A DNA stretch of 64,000 bases, from positions 186,001 to 250,000 of the forward strand of contig LBYD01000002.1 in assembly GCA_000995965.1 (NCBI GenBank). Direction: 5' to 3'. The notes under the pieces are model-generated. The model ran no database searches. It saw only the letters and a list, made by a program, of their open reading frames with translations, and was not told the origin of the DNA. Below are positions 9,279 through 17,294 of the stretch, one piece after another. Made by a program: the position numbers and the translations under genes. Position 1 is the stretch's first letter. The number at the start of each line of letters is the position of its first letter. This DNA comes from Candidatus Moranbacteria bacterium GW2011_GWC2_40_12 (GTDB lineage Bacteria; Patescibacteria; Paceibacteria; Moranbacterales; UBA11712).

Positions 9279-10319
9279 TTAGCTCAAAATACGGACTAAA
9301 ATGCGTCCAAGAAGTCTTATCCTGACGCCGATAGCGACTAAATCGAAAACAAAATTTCGCAATGGGCCGGAATAGTAGACAATTCTCAAAAGCAAATGGT
9401 GCCAGTCGCGCTCTTGCAGAGCCTCTTTTATCAGTCTTGGCTGGTAGTTCTTTTCCAAAATTATGCGGGCGATCTCTTCACCGGAAACCAACGCCTGATA
9501 TATTCCTTCCCCGGTGAATCCGGAAGCGAGTCCAGCCGCGTCGCCCGCTAAAAAAATATTTTTGAATTTATATCCTCGAAAATCACAGTTTATTGGAAAT
9601 GATTGAAGGGCAATATTATCAAGGCAAATGTTATTTTTTCGAGCCCAATAGCTAAATCCCCCCCTTATTTTAACCGGGTCAATTTTTTTTAAATTATGGG
9701 ATTTTGACGGATGGCCGTAGCCGACAGAGACATAATCATGGCGCGGGAAAATCCAGGCATACCAACAGCTGAAAAGGACCGAGTCGAAATGCAGCTCAAG
9801 ATCTTCAAATTTATTTTGAGGGACAAGATATTGGATTGCCACGCCATATATTTTGGTCGGAACTTTCAAATAGCGTCGGACAATCGAGGCTGATCCGTCC
9901 GCGCCAATCAGATATTTGTAACCTGTTTTTTCTCCGTTATTAATAATCAAGGAATCTTCCATAATTTTTGTTACCCGGGCTTTGGTTCTCACGGTTACGT
10001 TTTGGCGATTTATTTTTGCCAGCTGCCACTGCCCGAGTTTTTCTCGGTCAACGAGAAAAAAATAATCTTTTTCCAGGCGGATTTTTGTTTTGAAATGCGG
10101 GGATCGGAAAATTATGGAAGAAAAACTTTTCTCGATGAGATTATCCGGCAGTCCAAGATATTCTCGGCTTTTTCGGGTCAATCCGCCTGCGCATATTTTT
10201 GGCCCGATCCTCTCATTTTTTTCGAGGAGCAAAACTTTTTTTCCGGCATTACCCAAAATTTCGGCGGCTCGCAATCCAGCTGGTCCGGCTCCTGCAATAA
10301 TAACGTCAAATATTTGCAT
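9279..10319 (-). CDS. Geranylgeranyl reductase-family FAD-dependent oxidoreductase
   Basis: 346 aa flavoprotein. The N-terminus has the dinucleotide-binding GAGPAGLRAAE motif followed by LLLEKNERIG and the ICAGGLT segment common to GGR-family enzymes; a second FAD contact, AGDAAGLASGFTGEGI, is at about residue 262. Family members saturate prenyl chains of lipids, quinones or pigments. It belongs to the operon 11993-8479 (4 bp after the RlpA-like gene, 8 bp before rsmA). Its substrate is not known; the UbiA-type prenyltransferase next to this operon is a plausible partner. Confidence 0.8.
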   Translation of the reverse strand: MQIFDVIIAGAGPAGLRAAEILGNAGKKVLLLEKNERIGPKICAGGLTRKSREYLGLPDNLIEKSFSSIIFRSPHFKTKIRLEKDYFFLVDREKLGQWQLAKINRQNVTVRTKARVTKIMEDSLIINNGEKTGYKYLIGADGSASIVRRYLKVPTKIYGVAIQYLVPQNKFEDLELHFDSVLFSCWYAWIFPRHDYVSVGYGHPSKSHNLKKIDPVKIRGGFSYWARKNNICLDNIALQSFPINCDFRGYKFKNIFLAGDAAGLASGFTGEGIYQALVSGEEIARIILEKNYQPRLIKEALQERDWHHLLLRIVYYSGPLRNFVFDLVAIGVRIRLLGRILVRILS

Positions 10320-10323
10320 AAAT

Positions 10324-11259
10324 TTAATTCAATATCTCCTCCACTTTCACATTGATCACTCCCGCTCCGATGTCCCCTATTTTTTGGAAAGCTTTTTTAT
10401 TGAGATCAATGACGCGGCCTTTGCCGTAGGGGCCGGAGTCGTTCACCTGGACAATCACCGATTTCCCATTCGACCGGTTCGTCACGCGGAGATATTTTCC
10501 TTGCGCGAAGTCGAGACTGGCGCAGGTCAGGCCATCGCCATAGACATACCAAGTGGCGGATCCGGTTTGGGTTTTTCCTACGATGATTTTTGTCCCGACG
10601 ACTTCGATTTGGGAAACGGGTGTCTTCGTGATCTTGCTTCCCAGCAATTGCCGGTTGGTTTCTTTGCCGTTGGTATAAGTGATTTTGTATGTTTTTTCAC
10701 GAATTCCTTTTTCCCCTTTCTGTTTTGTTTCCTTTTTTCTCCAGAGAACAGTTTTATCTTCTTTTTCGACCGTTTGGAAAGGAATATCTTCCTCGAGCGT
10801 AATTTCTTCGAAATTTATTCTTGTGACAATAATATCGGCATTGGGTTTGAGGAGGGAATCAAGAGCCGGATTGATTTTATCGGCATGCGACAAAATCAGA
10901 TCAGCTTCATTTATTGCATCTCTCACTGTTATGCCAAGAGTATCCATTTTAATCTTTTGTCCGTCAACTGAAATCCCTACCGGCATGGCCCGGCGGACGG
11001 CGATTTTGCTTCCCGGAAAAATTTTCGTATCCAGTGCGGGAAAAATATAGTCCCCTTCGCCGAGCGCAATATTTTCTTCAGCGAGAAATTCGGAAACGGT
11101 TATTTTTTCGGTGATTGCGTGAAAAACCACTCCATTGTCAGAAATTTCCACCGCGAAAGCCTTTTTTTGGTCAAATATCCTCTTCTCGAAAGGCCAAAAG
11201 AAATATATCAGTATTGCCGCAACCACTGCCAGCAGAAATATTTTGAAATAAAAACGCAT
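10324..11259 (-). CDS. Cell-wall protein with DUF348/G5 and RlpA-like double-psi beta-barrel domains
   Basis: 311 aa. An N-terminal membrane anchor (residues 5-24) is followed by two DUF348-like ubiquitin-fold repeats (about 35-140), a G5-like segment (about 145-215, ending KTPVSQIEVVGTKII) and an RlpA-type barrel (GSATWYVYGDGLTCASLDF; acidic residue in VNDSGPYGKGRVIDL). The arrangement is like YabE/Rpf-type wall hydrolases, where G5 binds sugar polymers and the barrel cleaves or binds peptidoglycan glycan. It follows the TrmB-type regulator by 2 bp. Extracytoplasmic location is supported by the anchor; enzymatic activity is inferred. Confidence 0.8.
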   Translation of the reverse strand: MRFYFKIFLLAVVAAILIYFFWPFEKRIFDQKKAFAVEISDNGVVFHAITEKITVSEFLAEENIALGEGDYIFPALDTKIFPGSKIAVRRAMPVGISVDGQKIKMDTLGITVRDAINEADLILSHADKINPALDSLLKPNADIIVTRINFEEITLEEDIPFQTVEKEDKTVLWRKKETKQKGEKGIREKTYKITYTNGKETNRQLLGSKITKTPVSQIEVVGTKIIVGKTQTGSATWYVYGDGLTCASLDFAQGKYLRVTNRSNGKSVIVQVNDSGPYGKGRVIDLNKKAFQKIGDIGAGVINVKVEEILN

Positions 11260-11261
11260 AA

Positions 11262-11993
11262 CTAAATGTTTCTTCTCATAAATTTTACGAAGTTTCGCTG
11301 AAGATCCGCTATTTCGGGATTTTCAATTATAACACCAACGAGATTAACAAGCGAGAGCATGGCAACCTTATTTCCGGCGACCATGAGATCAACCGATAAT
11401 TCAAAATCTTTCGGCAAGATTTTGGGTGTGCCAATTCCAGTATAAAATTCTCTTTTTGCATGTTTCTTGCCAGTCGAGCTGTTTTCAATCAGATCTTTTA
11501 TCTTTCCTCCGCTCTCTCGGATATTTTGGAAAAACTTCTCATTGTCTTCATTGTTAAAAATGGCAAAATATTTTTCGGCCGAAAAAGCTCCGTAAATTGT
11601 GTGCGAGGTTTTTGTCATCTCGTCGTATATCGTTCGCAATCCTTCGATGCCTTCGTAAAATCTTATTTGCGGATGGTGGCGCGAAACGGCGTATATTTCT
11701 TTGAGCTGCGGCAGAATGGACGAGATCTTCCTTTTCCTTTTTTCCAGTATCTTCACAAGCTTATCGGGATTTTCGGCGGCATAAAAAATTCTTTTCTTCC
11801 GGATGGTTTTGTAAAGCAGACTTTCGCTTGTCAGCTTGTCCAGATACTCATAGATCGTTGTTCTCTTGATTCCCGACTTTCGGGAGATATCCGAAACCGT
11901 CGCTTTCCCCAATTCCAAAACCGCCAAATATATTTCAGCCTCCTTTTCTTCGAATCCAGCTTCTTTGAGCTGTTTTAGAATGCTTTCATGCAT
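11262..11993 (-). CDS. TrmB-family transcriptional regulator
   Basis: 243 aa. Residues 1-80 form a winged helix (LKEAGFEEKEAEIYLAVLEL then ATVSDISRKSGIKRTTIYEY), the TrmB DNA-binding signature; a basic linker (KRKRK) leads into a C-terminal ligand/effector domain. TrmB-type proteins are common in archaea and CPR and usually control sugar or envelope genes. It is first in the operon with the RlpA-like, GGR-like and rsmA genes (gaps 2, 4 and 8 bp), so it may regulate its own operon. No operator could be identified with confidence upstream. Confidence 0.8.
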   Translation of the reverse strand: MHESILKQLKEAGFEEKEAEIYLAVLELGKATVSDISRKSGIKRTTIYEYLDKLTSESLLYKTIRKKRIFYAAENPDKLVKILEKRKRKISSILPQLKEIYAVSRHHPQIRFYEGIEGLRTIYDEMTKTSHTIYGAFSAEKYFAIFNNEDNEKFFQNIRESGGKIKDLIENSSTGKKHAKREFYTGIGTPKILPKDFELSVDLMVAGNKVAMLSLVNLVGVIIENPEIADLQRNFVKFMRRNI

Positions 11994-12185
11994 AGCGAGA
12001 GATTAACATTTCCTTATTAAAGTGTCAATATATTCGTCATATTATTTATTATTTTTTTATTTATTAGCTTATATAAAGTATATTATGATAATTAATCTAA
12101 ATATATTTGTCTCATATTTTTCTTTATTATATTCTAATTTATTCCCTATTATGGGATAGCTATTTAACAACTTGGGAGGAATGTT

Positions 12186-12443
12186 ATGAAAATCACCAAA
12201 ATCGCTTTTTGGATTTCTTGGGGAATCCTGCTTGTGGGGGTGATTTCAACTCTTGGAGCTTGGATTTATGCAACATTACTGGCAACCGCGGGAAATACGA
12301 ACCAATATCTTTTTTGGAAGAACATCAGTGACAAATCTTTGGCATCATTGCCTCTGGGAAGTATACTGCTACTGATTTTTTCTGCAGTCCATGTTGTGAA
12401 GCTAAATGAAATTAACAGGAGAGGGAAAAATGAAAAAGAGTAA
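12186..12443 (+). CDS. Small two-helix membrane protein
   Basis: 85 aa with hydrophobic segments at about 8-33 and 56-72 and a charged tail NRRGKNEKE. The start is fixed by a strong Shine-Dalgarno, GGGAGGA, 6 nt before the ATG. No family recognised. It overlaps the next gene by 14 bp, so the two are translated together and probably form a complex in the membrane. Confidence 0.65.
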   Translation: MKITKIAFWISWGILLVGVISTLGAWIYATLLATAGNTNQYLFWKNISDKSLASLPLGSILLLIFSAVHVVKLNEINRRGKNEKE

Positions 12444-12765
12444 AAATAACACCTTCGACTTTAGTTTTGCGTACTGGATTACTATTTTTATTATAATCCA
12501 GCTGTCATTTAACTTTTTCACCACTTTAGTTTTCTCTTTAGCTCTGGCAAATCTCCACCACAACACCATAGCCAATTTCCAAATTGGATGGTGGCAAATA
12601 GCTGGCATTGCAACCTCATTAATTTCATTCATATACGCTATTGCTGCCTTAGTCTTGATGTTTATTCCCTTGGTACACTTTTCAGTTGGTCGGCAGCAAC
12701 AAAAAGAAAGGATGGAAAGGGAGGGGGCAGGAGCTGGAGTAACTGAAGAAAAAGATGAAGGCTAA
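12430..12765 (+). CDS. Small two-helix membrane protein, partner of the preceding gene
   Basis: 111 aa from the ATG at 12430, preceded by AGGAGAGGG; an ATG 24 nt upstream in the same frame lacks a ribosome-binding site. Two membrane segments (about 13-38 and 55-82) are followed by a charged C-terminus (QQQKERMEREG). Paralogue-like in architecture to the 85-aa protein it overlaps, but the sequences differ. Function unknown. Confidence 0.65.
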   Translation: MKKSKNNTFDFSFAYWITIFIIIQLSFNFFTTLVFSLALANLHHNTIANFQIGWWQIAGIATSLISFIYAIAALVLMFIPLVHFSVGRQQQKERMEREGAGAGVTEEKDEG

Positions 12766-12776
12766 GGTGAAGATTT

Positions 12777-12860
12777 GGGAGAATCGCGAAACTGCGCGGT
12801 TATCAAAACCACTTAGGGATTCTCTGGGAGACTGTCAACGCGCAGTTCTCCCTCTTTTTA
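12777..12860 (+). terminator. Long imperfect hairpin terminator
   Basis: The arms GGGAGAA..ACTGCGCG and CGCGCAGTTCTCCC pair across a loop of about 37 nt and are followed by TCTTTTTA. It closes the two-gene membrane-protein operon. Confidence 0.6.
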
Positions 12861-12920
12861 TTTCCCGCAATTTTTCCACAAATATAATTTACAAAAACCA
12901 AGTTCCTTCTTGCCGAACGC

Positions 12921-12959
12921 ATTACACATGTTTGCGATCGTCATCATATGTAATATAAT
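12921..12959 (+). promoter_or_regulatory. Promoter overlapped by palindromic operator upstream of PaaX-like gene
   Basis: ATTACACATG (12921-12930) and CATATGTAAT (12945-12954) are inverted arms with one mismatch around a GATCG core. TTGCGA (12932-12937) and a perfect TATAAT (12954-12959) are 16 nt apart, so the palindrome covers the promoter. A second copy of this design lies at 13618-13656, just after the gene. Confidence 0.6.
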
Positions 12960-13000
12960 GAATGCATAGAAATAATGATAAATTTTGTTAATACGAAACC

Positions 13001-13585
13001 ATGCCAAGCCAAAAAATGCTTTCGTCTCTCGCCAAGAGCATAATGAGCGGAAGCTACAGGACATCTAGTTTTATTTGCACCACTCTATTTGAATTGGGAG
13101 AAATATATCTGGAAATCTTTTTCAATCCGAAATATGCCTTCACCCGTCCCTCGCGGAGATTGTTTGATTTGGATCAGAACTGGCAGCCGAGCCGGAACTC
13201 CCTCCAGGTTGAGGTTAAAAGGCTGATCGATCAGGGTATTGTTGGAAAAAAGAACTCTAAGCTGGGTCTCACGAAAGAAGGCCGCTCAATTATCAGCGGC
13301 TTGGTGGCTAAGCGAAAAATATTGGACAAGAAATGGGACGGAAAATATCGGCTGGTGATATTTGACATTCCTGAAATAAAAAAAGCATCCCGAAGATGGC
13401 TGCGTGAAGAATTGTATCTTTTGCAATATATTCAGCTTCAAAAAAGCGTTTTCATCGGTAAATATCCTTTGAGTCAGAATATCATAAGAGATATAAAAAA
13501 GTCGAGGCTAAGCGATTTCGTGAATTATCTACTGGTGGATAAAATTTATGATGAGAGAAAATTGAAACTTTTCAATCCGCATTAA
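13001..13585 (+). CDS. PaaX-like transcriptional regulator (winged helix plus Cas2-like domain)
   Basis: 194 aa. The N-terminal ~90 residues contain a winged-helix DNA-binding region (NSLQVEVKRLIDQGIVGKKNSKLGLT is its second half); the C-terminal part KWDGKYRLVIFDIPEI..RRWLREEL is the ferredoxin-like domain shared by PaaX regulators and Cas2. PaaX-type proteins repress transcription, in model bacteria in response to phenylacetyl-CoA; here no such pathway is seen, and CPR bacteria use the family for unknown targets. The gene is monocistronic and framed by two matching palindromes, one over its own promoter, which strongly suggests autorepression. Confidence 0.75.
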   Translation: MPSQKMLSSLAKSIMSGSYRTSSFICTTLFELGEIYLEIFFNPKYAFTRPSRRLFDLDQNWQPSRNSLQVEVKRLIDQGIVGKKNSKLGLTKEGRSIISGLVAKRKILDKKWDGKYRLVIFDIPEIKKASRRWLREELYLLQYIQLQKSVFIGKYPLSQNIIRDIKKSRLSDFVNYLLVDKIYDERKLKLFNPH

Positions 13586-13617
13586 CCGTTTCCAGCGTGA
13601 TTGCGAATATGCTTTGT

Positions 13618-13656
13618 ATTACACTTGTTGACGATCGTAAATAAGTGTAATATGAG
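13618..13656. promoter_or_regulatory. Second palindromic operator with promoter-like boxes
   Basis: ATTACACTT (13618-13626) and AAGTGTAAT (13643-13651) are perfect inverted arms around a GACGATCG core. TTGACG (13628-13633) and TATGAG (13651-13656) are 17 nt apart. No plus-strand gene follows before comM on the other strand, so any transcript would be antisense to the end of comM, or the site acts only as an operator. Confidence 0.5.
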
Positions 13657-13708
13657 ATACTGGAAAGCGCAGGATATTTATTTGCGAATCAAATATATCT
13701 TTCAATAC

Positions 13709-15235
13709 TTATATCTGTCTCTGCCGATATTGGATTGCTTCGGCGAGGTGCGGGACTTCGATATTTTCGCTGTCCGCGAGGTCCGCGATGGTGCGGGCGA
13801 TTTTTATTATTCTGTGAAAAGCCCGGGCGCTAAGATGGAGAGAGTCGACGGCTTGGCGGAGAAGTGCCATTTCTTTTTCACCGAGCGGGCAGAATTTTTT
13901 GATATGCAGGTTTTGCATTTCCGAATTGGTAATGATTCCATCAATATTTTGAAATCTTTCGCGCTGTTTTTTGCGGGCCGTTGTCACCCGTTTGCGAACG
14001 GAAGCGCTCTCTTCGCCTACTTTCGTCTCGGCCAGTTTTTCAAATCTCATCCGCGGGACCTCGGCGTGGATATCAATCCGATCGAGAATAGGGCCGGAAA
14101 TTTTGCGCTGATATTTCACTATTCCCGCCGGTGTGCAAGAGCAAAGTTTTTCCGGGTCAGTCGCATTGCCGCAGGGGCACGGGTTCATAGCGGCTATTAG
14201 CGTGAAGCGGGCTGGGAAAGAAAGCGTCGCCTGGGCGCGTGAGACGGAAATCATCCCGTCTTCGAGAGGTTGGCGCAAATTCTCGAGAACGTTTCGGGAA
14301 AATTCGGGAAACTCGTCGAGAAAAAGAACACCCCGATGAGACAAGCTGATCTCCCCGGGACGCGGAAATGTGCCTCCGCCGACAAGAGAGACCGCCGAGG
14401 CGCTGTGATGAGGCGCGCGATAGGGCCGCTCGGAAATGAGCGATATCCCCCGAGAAAGTTTTCCGGCAATGGAGAATATTTTTGTGATTTCCAGAGCTTC
14501 AGGGAATGTAAGCGGCGGCATGATGGAAGGGAAGGTCCGGGCGAGAAGTGTCTTCCCTGATCCTGGCGGGCCGGAAAGAAGCACATTGTGTCCGCCGGCC
14601 GCCGCCACCTCAAGGGCGCGTTTTGCGTATTCCTGGCCCTTGATATAAGCCATATCGGCGACATATTTTTGGGGTTCGAAAACTTTGGAAAGGTCTTGGG
14701 GCGGTTCCGGGTCTATTTTTTTCTCTCCGGTGAGATGAAAGATCAGCTCTTTCAAATTGCTGGCCGGAATCACAGCAAGTCCCTCGACAATCGCCGCCTC
14801 CTTCGCATTTTTTTCCGGAACAATTATTTCGGTGACATTTTTTTCTTTGGCCATAATGGCGATTGGAAGGACTCCGTTTACTGGGCGAATGGCGCCATTC
14901 AAAGAAAGTTCGCCGATAAAGAGCCGGTTTCCGATTTCAGCCCGAAGCTGTTTGGTGGCAAGAATAAATCCAAGGGCAATTGGAAGATCATAGAGCGGAC
15001 CCTCCTTTTTTATGTCGGCGGGAGCGAGATTCACAGTGATATGGCCGCAGCGGTGCGGCGGCCGGAAGCCGGAATTTTTGACAGCCGAATCAACCCGGTC
15101 GCGTGATTCTTTCACGGCCGCATCAGGAAGCCCGACAATGGAAAAAATATGCGCTCCGGAATGAGTGTCAGCTTCAACCTCGACCAAGTGGCTCGTGAGT
15201 CCGAGAGTGGCGGCAGAGAGGACTTTGGAAGACAT
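13709..15235 (-). CDS. comM: YifB/ComM-family AAA+ Mg-chelatase-like ATPase
   Basis: 508 aa, full length. The N-terminal domain (MSSKVLSAATLGLTSHLVEV..SIVGLPDAAVKESRDRV) is the Lon-protease-like fold of the family, then comes an AAA+ core with Walker A GPPGSGKT (about residue 219) and Walker B LFLDEF, and a C-terminal Mg-chelatase lid domain. ComM is a hexameric helicase that promotes branch migration when incoming DNA is integrated during natural transformation. Its presence fits the secretion/pilus genes elsewhere in the window and suggests DNA uptake. Last gene of a minus-strand run beginning with yraN. Confidence 0.9.
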   Translation of the reverse strand: MSSKVLSAATLGLTSHLVEVEADTHSGAHIFSIVGLPDAAVKESRDRVDSAVKNSGFRPPHRCGHITVNLAPADIKKEGPLYDLPIALGFILATKQLRAEIGNRLFIGELSLNGAIRPVNGVLPIAIMAKEKNVTEIIVPEKNAKEAAIVEGLAVIPASNLKELIFHLTGEKKIDPEPPQDLSKVFEPQKYVADMAYIKGQEYAKRALEVAAAGGHNVLLSGPPGSGKTLLARTFPSIMPPLTFPEALEITKIFSIAGKLSRGISLISERPYRAPHHSASAVSLVGGGTFPRPGEISLSHRGVLFLDEFPEFSRNVLENLRQPLEDGMISVSRAQATLSFPARFTLIAAMNPCPCGNATDPEKLCSCTPAGIVKYQRKISGPILDRIDIHAEVPRMRFEKLAETKVGEESASVRKRVTTARKKQRERFQNIDGIITNSEMQNLHIKKFCPLGEKEMALLRQAVDSLHLSARAFHRIIKIARTIADLADSENIEVPHLAEAIQYRQRQI

Positions 15236-15271
15236 AAAAATAATTCAAAATTCAAAAATAAAAATGCAAAG

Positions 15272-15673
15272 TTATGGATTCGCTTCGCGACATTTACTTT
15301 TTATTGTATTTAATATCAGCATTGCCACTCCAATTGTAATATATATGTCAGCAAGATTGAATACGGGCCAGAAGTTTATATCTATAAAATCGACCACACA
15401 GCCGCGAGCTATGCGGTCAATCATGTTTGAAATTGCGCCGGCAAGGATCAGAATGAAGGCTGTTTTATCAAAATATTTTCTACTTTTAAAAAATAAGAAT
15501 GCCAGACAAACGATAATAATTATCCAGAAAAAATAAAAAAAACCCGGAGCAAGCGGGATGCTCCAGGCAAGGTTTTTGTTGCAGACTGAATTTTCTGAAA
15601 ATAAAAATTTGAGAAATTGGTCCGACGCGATAAGCAGGATAAAAATAAAAAAAAGCTGAATACGATTTTTCAT
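15272..15673 (-). CDS. lspA: Lipoprotein signal peptidase (signal peptidase II)
   Basis: 133 aa, slightly shorter than typical. It cleaves the signal peptide of diacylglyceryl-modified prolipoproteins in the membrane. Four membrane helices and both catalytic aspartate motifs are visible: NMIDRIARG (about residue 83) and FNLADIYI (about residue 107). A lipoprotein substrate (the solute-binding protein at 42251) is present in the window. It lies 12 bp after the DksA-like gene on the same strand. Confidence 0.9.
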   Translation of the reverse strand: MKNRIQLFFIFILLIASDQFLKFLFSENSVCNKNLAWSIPLAPGFFYFFWIIIIVCLAFLFFKSRKYFDKTAFILILAGAISNMIDRIARGCVVDFIDINFWPVFNLADIYITIGVAMLILNTIKSKCREANP

Positions 15674-15685
15674 TTTACTTTTTTC

Positions 15686-16042
15686 TTATTTCTGACAGCC
15701 AAGGCAAGTATCAGCCTGGGGATAAGCCCGCAGTCTTTCAACCGGAATTTCCTGTTGGCAGTTTGAACATTTTCCATAAGTTCCTTTTTCCATTCGCAAA
15801 AGAGCCGCGTCTATTTTTTCAAGCTCTTTTTTCATTGATTCATCAACGGCCAGGTTGCTTTCATACATTTCCATCTCATCGGCGTTCTCTTCCTGGTCCC
15901 TTTCAATTTCAGGAAAAGATGTTTCATATTCGCGGTCAGTCCCTTTTTTGCCTGTTTCAGTTTTGGAAATATTTTCTTCGATTCGCTTTTTTTCTTCGAG
16001 AAGTTTTTGCTTGAGTTCTTCCTGTGTCTTTGAGTCGAGCAT
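15686..16042 (-). CDS. DksA/TraR-type C4 zinc-finger protein
   Basis: 118 aa. An N-terminal coiled-coil (KTQEELKQKLLEEKKRIEEN) is followed by a C-terminal zinc finger CSNCQQEIPVERLRAYPQAD..CLGC. DksA-type proteins bind the RNA polymerase secondary channel and tune transcription with ppGpp. The acidic tip of canonical DksA (DxxDxA) was not clearly seen, so 'DksA/TraR family' is safer than DksA. Located between yraN and lspA. Confidence 0.8.
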   Translation of the reverse strand: MLDSKTQEELKQKLLEEKKRIEENISKTETGKKGTDREYETSFPEIERDQEENADEMEMYESNLAVDESMKKELEKIDAALLRMEKGTYGKCSNCQQEIPVERLRAYPQADTCLGCQK

Positions 16043-16167
16043 ATGATTTCTTTACGAATTACGAATCTGCTTCGCTCTACGAATATACGGATTACGAATA
16101 TTTTTTGAATTATTATATTCGTAGGAGATCCGTAATCCGCAAAAGTTAGCTGCATTGAAAGTATAAC
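16043..16167. repeat. AT-rich palindromic spacer (ATTACGAAT words)
   Basis: CGGATTACG and CGTAATCCG form an inverted pair around TATTCGTAG-type words; similar words occur at 38180-38225 and 588-701. Confidence 0.4.
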
Positions 16168-16557
16168 CTAGTAATATATATATTTCAAATGCCGCAGTTT
16201 TGCTTTTCTTGAGCCCATATCCATTTCAATCGCTATTGCGTCAAGACGGTGCGGAGCATCATCGAGGTTATTTTGCCGCAAATACCGCCCGATAATGCGC
16301 GTGAGTTTTTTGTATTTCGCCCGAGTAATGGCGAGCTCGGGATTTTCCGCTCCCCAGCTTCCCTTTTTGCGCGCCTTCACTTCAACGAAAGCAAGCTCGC
16401 CCGTTTCATTTTCCCGGGCAATGATATCAATCTCGCCAACCCGATAGCCGAGGTTGTTTTGGAAATTCGTTTCCAGAATTTCGTATCCGTTTTTTTCGAG
16501 ATAATCGGCGGCGATTGTTTCGCCCTGTTTGCCAATTGTCTTGATGTTCAGATCCAT
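16168..16557 (-). CDS. yraN: YraN family (UPF0102) putative endonuclease
   Basis: 129 aa. Has the family's N-terminal GKQGETIAADYLEKNGYEIL and the restriction-endonuclease-fold core GEIDIIA followed by FVEVKARK, giving the D..ExK metal-binding triad. The biochemical role of YraN is not settled; it is commonly found near rplS or processing genes. Promoter-proximal in a run with the DksA-like gene, lspA and comM. Confidence 0.88.
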   Translation of the reverse strand: MDLNIKTIGKQGETIAADYLEKNGYEILETNFQNNLGYRVGEIDIIARENETGELAFVEVKARKKGSWGAENPELAITRAKYKKLTRIIGRYLRQNNLDDAPHRLDAIAIEMDMGSRKAKLRHLKYIYY

Positions 16558-17034
16558 GCATCAAGTATAACTTTTTTGGCTCGGCGATCCAAGCGGATAC
16601 TGATTGTCCCGGTTAATCAATAATTTTTAGCGTGGAACAAGGCAACAAAAAAACCGCCTATCAAAAGCCGATCTCTTCGCTACCCGTATTTTCTAAATTG
16701 GTCAATCCGGCGGGCTCAAGCGCCCGCAAAAAATTATTTCAAGGCGGAGCCCGCCGGCGTTAGACATGTAACAACATGCCATAAGTATCATTAGCCCGGG
16801 TGAAAGGCATTGTGATAACATTTTCAGCATGTAGTTTGACTACATGTCGTCTGTTATCATCAACTTTCCTACGGTTTTATAAGGAACCTATATTTTTATA
16901 TTTATTTTATTCAACCCCGCACCGTTTTTCCGCAATGATTTTTTTGAGCAGGATATTTGCGAAGAAATGGCGCGGGGCAAGAATTTTTATTTTTGTTTTT
17001 TACCCCTTCCGCGTTGGGAAGAAGAAATAGGAAA

Positions 17035-17087
17035 GCCAATGAGTTCCAATCGCAAATAGGGGGAAATTGCGATTGGAACTCATTGGC
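17035..17087. repeat. 21-bp perfect inverted repeat, 11-nt loop
   Basis: GCCAATGAGTTCC... at 17035-17055 is exactly reverse-complemented at 17067-17087. There is no T-run directly after either arm, so it is not an ordinary intrinsic terminator. Confidence 0.7.
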
Positions 17088-17149
17088 CAAGAAATATTGT
17101 GTTTTCAAGCTACATATACAGTATAGCAGATTTTTCGGAAAAGGTCAAA

Positions 17150-17290
17150 TATATAATTTAAAATGAAAAAATCAAAAGTCAAAATGACAGTGCAAAATGT
17201 AAAATTAGTTGAAAGCCAAAATGATTTTAATATTTGCCCAGTTTAAACTTTACATTGTCATTTCTCATTTTGATTTTTGAACTTTGCATT
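17150..17290. repeat. Dispersed AT-rich palindromic element, copy A
   Basis: Left half words (AAAATCAAAAG, CAAAATGACAGTG, AAAATGTAAAATTA) are mirrored on the right (TTTACATTGTCATT, CATTTTGATTTTTGAAC) around TTTGCCCA. Copy B with the same words and the same TTTGCCCA centre is at 39520-39660; partial copies at 100-175 and 36825-36885. Confidence 0.55.
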
Positions 17291-17294
17291 CCTG

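Larger units (their letters stand above)
16558..17294. other. 737-bp gene-free stretch with three strong inverted repeats
   Basis: No convincing reading frame. It holds an 11-bp perfect inverted repeat (16707-16717 / 16747-16757), a nested hairpin (TGATAACA 16813-16820 with 16852-16859, enclosing CATGTAGT 16828-16835 with 16839-16846), a 21-bp perfect inverted repeat (17035-17055 / 17067-17087) and, at 17150-17290, an AT-rich imperfect palindrome. It could encode a structured RNA, but RNase P, SRP and tmRNA hallmarks were not recognised. Confidence 0.5.

Noticed and set aside
13001..13585. Cas2-like domain as a sign of a CRISPR system
   Set aside because: The domain is attached to a winged helix as in PaaX regulators, and no cas1 or repeat array is present.
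13601..14200. 199-aa open frame on the plus strand after the second operator
   Set aside because: Antisense to comM and without ribosome-binding site; the second operator may still drive an antisense transcript.
16558..16900. Structured region as RNase P RNA, SRP RNA or tmRNA
   Set aside because: The conserved core words of these RNAs were not found on either strand.
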